Positions 56,801 through 64,000 of a DNA stretch of 64,000 bases are shown here, piece by piece. Source of the DNA: Coffea arabica (taxonomy: Eukaryota; Streptophyta; Magnoliopsida; Gentianales; Rubiaceae); the NCBI RefSeq assembly GCF_036785885.1, contig NC_092317.1:374501-438500 (forward strand). The letters are read 5' to 3'. The notes under the pieces were generated by a model. The model made no database searches. It was not told the origin of the DNA and saw only the letters and a program-made list of their open reading frames with translations. Position 1 is the stretch's first letter; each line of letters starts with the position of its first letter. A program made the position numbers and the translations under genes.

Positions 56801-58983
56801 CATGTCTCTTTATGCAATCATGTGACTTTGCTGAACTACACAAGGATATCTGCAGTAGCTTCCTTCTCATTTGTATATTAGAATTATTTTCTTTGCTTAA
56901 TCATCTATAGATAAATTTACCTTGTAAGTTGGCGATACTAAGAGTTGATGGCAAGATTTTTGTCCACAGGGAATTCACAGGGAAATGTAACCTCTGCCAC
57001 CTGGAATTTTATTGCAAATGTCTCTCAGGGTAATTGGCAGCGACTTCTAAGAAAATCTATCATGTTAGATAATTACAATACGGTATGAAGTCCATGACAT
57101 GCCTTATGCATCCAGATTCCAGTTCAATGACAAGGGTTCTATTGACTCATATCCCATTGTACCGGCCAGATTGGACTCCATGCGGTCCATATCGTTCTTC
57201 ACCCATTATCAATCAGGTTAATATTTTTCTCTCTGCATTGAGTTAAATGGCAATCTTAGAAACATGTTGGTGCAAGTTATCACCTTGCATACATTTTGTT
57301 TAGCTAAAAATTACTATCTCTTACTCTGTTCCAGAGGATTTTGCGTGCCCCAGAAAATCAACAAATATTGTAAGCATCTTATTGTGTTCTGCTTCTTTGA
57401 CTGTATGTGGTGGATTACAGTCCTTCATGGAATGGATGTTGGGGTATGACATGATACTTTTCCTCTGATCTATTAATACAGGTATCAAAATTATGTCACT
57501 GAGAAATCGACAAATAACTTACTGAACATGATTAGCCCAGTATGTAAACTCTTCCCTCCTTAATGATCTATCAGAGCTTTGGAAAATCAGACTTCGAAAA
57601 AACTAAGCTACTTGAGGGATTCATTCTTGGCGGTACTAATCTGCGTTTGTAAACTTCAGGCACTAATCCTTTCAGGGCATGATCATGATCAGTGCAAAGT
57701 AACCCACATCACTAAGCACGGTCCCGTGGAGGAGGTAAGCACTGCATTAACTTGGCAAGATATACTTCCAGTAACAGTGCAACTTTTGATTATTTACATC
57801 ATGCAGCATACTATAGGGACTATCAGCTGGCAGCAGGGAAACTTGTTCCCTTCTTTTATGCTGTTATCTGCTAGTAATCTCAGCTCTCCAGATGGTTTGG
57901 CTCTAGAAGATGTTGTATACGCCCATCTCTGCTTTCTACCTGTTCAAACATACATATACATATGGTAATTCATAGTTAGTTAATACTGCTGCCGTTGGCG
58001 TGTAAGTTTTTGTTGGCTTCATTCTGAAACATCATCTGATGAGAATTTCAGGTATATGGTCCTGTTCATCATGACCCTTCTCATTGTTCTCTTTTGGCCT
58101 GCAAAAGAGGAATTATTCTCCCATTATATTGGCAATTTCAAGCTATGCTTCAGGAGTCTGTTCGATGGTAGTGTGTTTGGCAGGGTAATAAAAGAGAAAA
58201 ATGAAGATGAGAACTTTGAGTACGAGATGATGTGGGATGCCGAAGGATCGATGCACCTTATCAAGAAAGCGTCAAAGTCCCCTCCTAAAAGTTCAGGTGA
58301 CAACGCTTCGGTGGAAAGGTATCATGGGGCCTAGTTGAGGTGCTACGTATTGTCAGTCTATTTCTTACTGTGGGATTATGTTTTGTTATGTTTGCATTCA
58401 GCATCTATTATATCTATGCCGGAGCATCTTTTACTCTCTTTTAGAAACTGCAAACTGGCGTATTTAAAATTTTAGACTTTTTAGTATTGCCCACTCTTGC
58501 ACTCTAGGGAATTTTGCAAATATTTCATCTAACCCCATTATTTGCCTCCCAAAATAAATTTTAACAGCTGCCCCCTTCCCTTTCATTTTCTCTACTTAAC
58601 ATTGAACTTTTCTTATATGTTCACCAAATTATGATCGAACCAAACGTTCATTTGATATTTTGATTGTGTATATTGTATGCTTGTTGTCCACTTACATCAA
58701 ATAGTAGTAGTTCAGGATTCTGCAACTTACTGCAACTGTACTTAGGGGCAATGCTGTTATGCGGGCGAAAAGACAGACTGAACAGGAAGTAGAGGTCGCC
58801 GTGGCTTGTGATGGGAATGTGGAATTTGACGCGAGGACACCAGGACCGGCTCGAATGAAAACATCCATGACAAAATTGGTGATACGGAGACTATTGCGAG
58901 GCATCCGCGTGCTTAGCTTTGTTGCTGCAATCAATGTTCCTCTCTACATGATGCTGCTATTCAAAGATTGGGTGGATAAATGA
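53803..58983 (+). CDS. Calcineurin-like metallophosphoesterase, Cdc1/PGAP5 (MPPE1) family, complete
   Basis: Thirteen exons: 53803-53946, 54919-54978, 55109-55287, 55454-55589, 55969-56065, 56970-57029, 57116-57216, 57335-57369, 57482-57539, 57660-57734, 57807-57964, 58052-58318 and 58746-58983. They give 536 codons (535 aa), with consistent phases and GT-AG introns. In yeast (Cdc1) and mammals (PGAP5) this family removes an ethanolamine phosphate from GPI anchors in the ER/Golgi. Metal-site motifs appear in order: LADPQ, GDYFDGG, SGNHD, LLTHIPLY and SGHDHDQC. The Gln in DPQ, where many phosphoesterases have His (DxH), is also found in Cdc1. An N-terminal membrane anchor (VFLSIIWALTILYGEMF) and C-terminal hydrophobic segments (YMVLFIMTLLIVLFW; LSFVAAINVPLYMMLLF) frame the domain. 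Exons 1-8 and most of exon 9 lie in duplication copy 2; the rest is single-copy. The last donor can be ignored to give an alternative end (YHGA-stop) at 58332-58334. Confidence 0.92.
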
Positions 58984-60299
58984 TACTGCTACTACTTACA
59001 AATACAAGTACCACTAACTCCTGCTTACTACTACTACTACTCAGTATGACAAAATAATTTCGGATTCTTGCACATTTGACATACATTGCATCTTCAACAT
59101 TTCTGATTTCCAAAAAAAAATTTTGGCGAGTGATCGTCTAAAATCCTCATTGGCATTACTTACTAGCGCTAGGGCTGCCTCAGTCGTTTAATGTCACGAC
59201 CAGATTTACGAACTCAAGAGTTAGATTCATATAGTGTCATAACTCATGAGAGGTAGCCATAACGTGTAAAATGGAATGACCCCATCTCATACTGCTAATC
59301 TCTTAAGTGGAAAGGACAATAAGAAGAACAAAATAGTATCTGACGTTCGACTACTGCGATTAATTTATATGCTCCATACGTCGATGTAAAACGCACAACA
59401 GGTATGTTATATGTAGAAGAAGAAGCATTAATATTGTTAAAAAAATAAATAAATAAAATTTCAGATTCTCATAATTAACGTAGTAGTCCATTGATTGATG
59501 TTAATTCAAGAACGGCTGCTTCGTACGGAGCAGATTTATTGTAAGGTACAACATAGTACTGTGGAAGTCAAGTAAAAGTACGTACATGGTCTTCTACAAG
59601 ACAGCCACCACGACGAAGATAGTACCGCAACATTCACATCCATGATCCATCCCTTCTGTGTCTTATTCCACATTTATTGTGCATTAATTAATCATGCTAC
59701 CATATTTATATATTTGATGGTGTCTGCATCGGCCATAACACTAAAACAATACCGCTTGAACAGAGGGGAGTTACATACATAGATTACTGAAACACATAAA
59801 TAAGTAATGGCAGACCTTGCAAGCTTCCATCCATCCATCCGAACTTGGCAGGGATCCCCATATGTTGGCCTTGTCCGTGTCCTGATCATGTCCGGGCTGT
59901 CAAAAAGCACCAGCCTTGATCTCTCATGTGCCCAAAAAACCTAACAATGGACTATCACCATTTAGGTTTACAAAAAAATACAGGATGACACACATGAAGA
60001 AGAGGGCTGATGACAACAAACAAGCCAGACCAGCAGCACCCTATGGACAAAGCCAACAACAGGGAAACAAAGTGGCCGGGGGCGGCCAGGAGGACATATA
60101 AATTTTGCTTCCACACGTTTGTAGAACAAATCTTTACCGACAGGCAATTGACGCCTATCAGAAACACACTGCTGCTCGTGCTTGGTTCGAAAACAAGACA
60201 AAAGCTAAAGAAGAAAGTAAAGAGAATAAGGCAGAAGAGGTTGGTGGTGCATGGTATCTTTATATATTTTATACGGAGGATGAGGATGGTTTTGGTAGC
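58984..60299. other. Spacer between phosphoesterase and DVL gene
   Basis: Contains the phosphoesterase 3' UTR on one side and, from roughly 59.9-60.3 kb, probably the 3' UTR of the minus-strand DVL gene. An acidic plus-strand frame (60105-60353) is antisense to the DVL gene and is not called. No element ends were resolved. Confidence 0.4.
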
Positions 60300-60479
60300 T
60301 CAATCATCTCCCTGGATATACCAGCAGAGGAGCATGGTGGCACAGCGACGTAAGATGTAAATTCGCGCTCTTTGTTCTTTAACCAAAGAAGCGCACTTTC
60401 TTGTGAAGCCACCACTGTTCTTTCTCTTTGAACAAGTGTAGAGTACTCCACTTCTGTGCTGTTGCTTGAGCTCGGCCAT
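60300..60479 (-). CDS. RTFL: DVL/ROTUNDIFOLIA4-like small peptide
   Basis: A 60-codon frame (59 aa) on the minus strand, start ATG at 60479-60477 and stop TGA at 60302-60300. The C-terminal half carries the DVL/RTFL domain: KCASLVKEQRARIYILRRCA then TMLLCW, matching the family pattern KCxxLVKxQRARFYIxRRCxxMLxCW as recalled. The N-terminus (MAELKQQHRSGVLYTCSKRK) is basic and variable, as usual. DVL/ROT4 peptides are plant-specific, associate with the plasma membrane and restrict polar cell proliferation, changing leaf and fruit shape when overexpressed. There is no intron, as is typical of the family. A TATA box lies about 185 bases upstream. The gene is short enough to fall below common ORF-length limits. 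Confidence 0.9.
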   Translation of the reverse strand: MAELKQQHRSGVLYTCSKRKNSGGFTRKCASLVKEQRARIYILRRCATMLLCWYIQGDD

Positions 60480-60661
60480 TGCTGATGATGAGTGTTGGTG
60501 GCTAACGAATCAGATGATTGTCAGCTTTCTTGCAAGCGAATCACAGGGAAAAACTGAAAGGACAAAAGAAAAGAAAAAAAAAAAAAGGAAGGAATGCCAA
60601 GGGGAAAAAAAGCCCACGAATTGGAGCTAGACCCTGAAGAGGAGAGTAAGTGGAATCCCTG

Positions 60662-60669
60662 TATTTATA
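60662..60669 (-). promoter_or_regulatory. TATA box of the DVL/RTFL gene
   Basis: TATAAATA on the minus strand, about 183-190 bases upstream of the DVL start codon. Initiation about 30 bases downstream would leave a leader of some 150 bases containing a T-run and a pyrimidine tract (about 60553-60590). Confidence 0.6.
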
Positions 60670-63467
60670 CGAAGAAGGTGTTGAGTAGCTTTTGAAGTGG
60701 GGGAGTGAACATGGTCATCTTCGAGAACCGAGGGATTTGCATGGAAAGGTGTAGATCATCAGCCAACGGGTAAAGGGGCTGTAAACGTGGGGTTGGATTT
60801 TTCTGGATTAAATATTCAAGATGATCAGCACACTGCAATGGGGTAGAAGGGATGATTGTTAACACTGGCGTGTATTTGAGTGCACTTGGATTAGAAAAAG
60901 GGGTATAAGTAGCCATGAGAAAAGGAGGATTGCTTGATGAGGACAAGGCAAAGTCGGAGATATGGGAACATGGTGTCGGCCAAGTCATAGGTGGCTTATG
61001 GGGCAGATTTAATTGGTTCACAACTGTGGCTCGCAATTCAAGGTCTCTTTCCATTCACTTCATTTTGCTTGCTAGTATAATATACTCCCCGAGTCTTCCT
61101 AATTTATACAGCTTCATGTTGAGCCACAAATTTGTTCTGCCAGCCATGCTAGCTGTTTTTCATTCTTCAGCCTCGAGCCGTTGCATTAGTACTGACGGAA
61201 GTTACCGGTCTACGGGCATCTTGCATGTACGTACAACTGGAATTGCATCAGCAAATAATTCATTATTCAGCTTCCAAGAACCAGTTGCATTTCTGCGCCG
61301 TGGACAAGCATCATATACTAAGCAACTGAAATGCAGATTCAGGCAAATCTTAGCTGCAGTTTCAGATGATTTAGATATGAGTAGGACTTTGAAGTTCACA
61401 AGATTGGGCAAATTTTGGCATGTGGATATAGAGATTTGGTGACCCTTATTTCTTATCTTTGTCTGATGAAGCCATCTGTCACGTTCGGGGCAGGTCTTAG
61501 GACAACCTCAATCTTCATAGATTCACTTGTTCAACCCTTTAAAATTAATCAAGGGACATATATGGCTCATCTCCCATGATTAATTTAGGTTACAGCTGTA
61601 AGCTAATCATCACCATTACATTTTTAATTGGCAGTTCGACCTAGCACAGGTTAACAAATCAAAATACTCTAATAATGAAATAGTGGACATCCAATCCTTT
61701 CGAGTAAGAAATGTTAAGCAAGCATTTCTTGGTTTTTCGAATTGACATAATTCAATGGACGATGGTTTAGCAATTAGTAATACACAACTCTTATAGACTA
61801 ATAAATTTTTTTTTTTTTTTTTTTTTGGGGTGGTTCGGAAGATAGACTATAGTTTTACTTGCTTTCCTCTCTCTGTCTCCAAATTCCACCAACCAATGAT
61901 CAATAACTTGCAGGTTGCCATGAATGTTCTCAATAACAGTGAATCCCTGTAATAACAGTGGCAAGGTGGAGCAAGTTGAGTCATCTCCTTAGCCTCGTTA
62001 GCTTGTAATTGATAATCGACAAGGATACGTTGTACTAGTAGAACACAAAAATTCGTGAAAAAACTGATTTTTCTTTCTTGTGCGGTCGGTGATTTGCAGT
62101 GTATCCATTGGTTCTTGAAAGACGAAACAGAAGTTGTAACATCTGATTGTGCCGTGTGTCACTATCTCCAGGATGCTAATTAAAGAGGGCCGTACGTGCT
62201 TCGTTCTAACACTTTGGATATTGGTTTTGCATCTCCGAAACCATCCTTCATAAGTGATGATCGATCTTCTAAATATGATTAAGAATAGTGCTAATTACAC
62301 CTGTTGATTGACTAATCGCGTACGTACTAAAAGAATAGGCTGTCAGTCATGATTCCCGAGAAGCTGGAGCACTGAACAAAGCCTAACAGGCTGGAATTAA
62401 CAAGTGCACAATTGGGCCCATAGGTCGGACAGGACAAAGGGAGCAGGAGCCTCCAAGCGTCCTATCCGATCTACGAACATTCCCATATCTTTGGATTCAT
62501 TCCCCCGTTTCATCAGCTTCTCTCTTTTCTTTTCTTTTTTTTAAGTGTTGATAATGGTCCAAATACAGCTAGTGTATGTCGAAGCTCCAAATTTGCAGCA
62601 AAAGCAAGCGCTCCTAATCTGACGCTTTAAGCAAGCAGCTGTCAACGGCTGAATGGAGGACTTGAATGGCCCCCCACAAGTACAACGCGGTGTTCTTGAC
62701 TGAGTTGCCTTGGTCATTTTGCAGAGAAGGAACACTTCCATGTAAGCACAGTTTTAAAAACCCAGTTTACAACTTACTTATTCTCTCAATTCGTTTTGCT
62801 GCCCGGTTGAAATAAGTAAATGAATGGACAAAAGTTGCCCGCAGAATTACTTCCACTTTTCATTGAGCTGATTATCTATTGAAATCTCATCTATGGTTGC
62901 GATTCTTTTGCCCTGGTGGTCATCACCAAATATTATTGCTTATTCTTACATCCTACATCAAGGGGATTAAACACGAAGGTATTAGCATACGAGTCCAAAG
63001 GATCTTAAGCCATAAATATCATATTATCACATTGCAGTTATCATATTACCACTAGATTAGAGCAAAACATTGCAGCAACTTCATGATTTAAGTCTTTATT
63101 TTTATTTCCTCATTAAACTATTTACTTTTAGTCTCATTGAATCTTATGTGACCATCCACCTTTTGGTTGAGTGATGATTGGCATTAAACTATGAGGTAAA
63201 GATGCAAAAGTTGTATTTATAGAGAGAAAAATATAAGAATGACTTGTTTTATTTTATGACGTGACACCGCTTCCAAATAAAGACAATGGCCTGTGCGAAT
63301 ATTCGCACAGGGTTGAATCTAATTTGTGATATATTATCAGCCTGCCCCAGTCACCTATCCACTTTTCCCAGTATACTTGTCGAAGAATATCGCCCCAATT
63401 ATCAGCTTTTGTATTTGTCAGGCAGTGCTTGCCTCGGGTACCCTCTTCTCAATGCGGGCAAGAAGCA
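60670..63467. other. Spacer, no gene recognised
   Basis: Holds the distal promoter side of the DVL gene, a minus-strand 129-codon frame (61054-60665) and a plus-strand 175-codon frame (60915-61442). Both lack family motifs and overlap each other in opposite directions. A T-run lies at about 61807-61826. The remainder is AT-rich without recognised element ends. Confidence 0.4.
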
Positions 63468-63613
63468 ACTCACTATCCTGCAAAACATACAGGTATTGCA
63501 TGGTTTAAAAGGTCGGCGGAGAGAGACAGAAAAGCATATTACTCACTATCCTGCAAAACATACAGGTATTGCATGGTTTAAAAGGTCGGCAGAGAGAGAC
63601 AGAAAAGCATATT
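63468..63613 (+). repeat. 73-bp tandem duplication
   Basis: The unit starting ACTCACTATCCTGCAAAACA occurs at 63468-63540 and again at 63541-63613, with one base difference seen (GGCGGAGAG versus GGCAGAGAG). No gene context. Confidence 0.9.
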
Positions 63614-64000
63614 AATTTAAAGCAGTAAGGCATCCCTTTCTTCCATTCTTTGCTTCTGCTCCATGTTTCGATACTCCCTCCAAACACGATTAATTTCTAG
63701 TAGTCAATTCACAAAATTCAGGCACTTCATAAGCTTCCTCTCGATTATGCTAGAACGAAAAATATGTTAACCACGCCATATAGATGAAACAAGCCCATCC
63801 CCACCAGACAGATAGCAGTAAGCAAGCATTTGTGCAATATTCAATAATATTCAGGATTTTAGTTCTGCTGGAACTGTTGATCATGCTTGATATTCCTTTC
63901 TCCAGAGATTACTAGAAACCCACCTCACTTCCTCGATCCAAATGTCACAAATTTGACTGTAACAATGGCCAAGACAAAGGTAATTCATAATGGTGGTTGA
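63614..64000. other. Right edge, nothing recognised
   Basis: About 390 bases of unique, AT-rich sequence without a supported ORF, repeat or regulatory motif. Confidence 0.4.

Larger units (their letters stand above)
48109..57501 (+). repeat. 9,393-bp direct duplication, copy 2
   Basis: Head-to-tail with copy 1 and no spacer. The left boundary is the chimeric junction TGTCACTGA/ATCACCTGACC with one shared base. At the right boundary the phosphoesterase exon continues normally (ACTGAGAAATCGAC). No base difference from copy 1 was found in the stretches compared; a full alignment was not run. Confidence 0.95.

Noticed and set aside
59160-59300. Stretch beginning near TGTCACGACCAGATT considered as a retroelement terminal fragment
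   Set aside because: No paired repeat, primer site or coding remnant found; the resemblance is too weak to call.
60105-60353. Acidic 82-codon plus-strand frame (IDAYQKHTAARAWFENK...)
   Set aside because: It lies antisense to the DVL gene and its presumed 3' UTR, has no family match that I recognise and no supporting partner exon. The DVL domain on the other strand is unmistakable.
60665-61442. Two long opposing frames (129 codons minus, 175 codons plus)
   Set aside because: They overlap in opposite directions, carry no motif and have no splice context. Chance frames in moderately GC-balanced DNA.

Overview
The window is nuclear DNA of a flowering plant, almost certainly a eudicot. The evidence is GT-AG introns of plant size, AT-rich intergenic DNA full of small inverted-repeat transposons, and plant-only gene families (PSY1R-type receptor kinase, group C MAPK kinase, CAX exchanger, DVL/ROT4 peptide). 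The species cannot be named from the sequence alone. No rRNA, tRNA, CRISPR, LTR or reverse transcriptase signature was seen.

Layout, left to right. (1) 1-2291, minus: first three exons of plastid D-3-phosphoglycerate dehydrogenase, running off the left edge. (2) 2292-8506: transposon-rich spacer with two small MITEs, a long-TIR element and a deleted PIF/Harbinger element (5766-7662) flanked by TAA. (3) 8507-10363, minus: HOTHEAD-like GMC oxidoreductase in three exons. (4) 12465-14434, plus: WSS1-type DNA-protein-crosslink metalloprotease in four exons. (5) 18642-19784, plus: single-exon MKK4/MKK5-type MAP kinase kinase, with a long imperfect hairpin 2 kb upstream. (6) 20-29 kb: about 10 kb of accessory DNA holding an hAT element, several Mutator-type long-TIR elements, and a 900-bp MULE with a GC-rich, Pack-MULE-like core inserted in an older MITE. 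(7) 29-34.8 kb, plus: CAX cation/H+ exchanger, eleven coding exons behind a probable leader intron. (8) 37540-40788, plus: intact intronless PSY1R-like LRR receptor kinase. (9) 38716-57501: two head-to-tail copies of a 9,393-bp unit with constant offset and no difference found. The unit runs from the middle of the receptor-kinase CDS to the ninth exon of a Cdc1/PGAP5-like metallophosphoesterase, so the window holds one whole and one 5'-truncated kinase, and one 3'-truncated and one whole (53803-58983) phosphoesterase. This is either a very recent tandem duplication or an uncollapsed assembly overlap. (10) 60300-60479, minus: a 59-residue DVL/ROT4 peptide gene, easily missed by length filters, with its own TATA box. 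The last 3.5 kb shows only a 73-bp tandem duplication.

The genes do not form an operon or a pathway cluster. They are independent plant genes for serine synthesis, extracellular or cuticle-type oxidation, DNA-protein crosslink repair, MAPK signalling, vacuolar cation transport, sulfated-peptide perception, GPI-anchor remodelling and organ-shape control. The main unusual features are the exact 9.4-kb duplication with its chimeric junction, the hidden DVL gene, and the nested Mutator-type elements.
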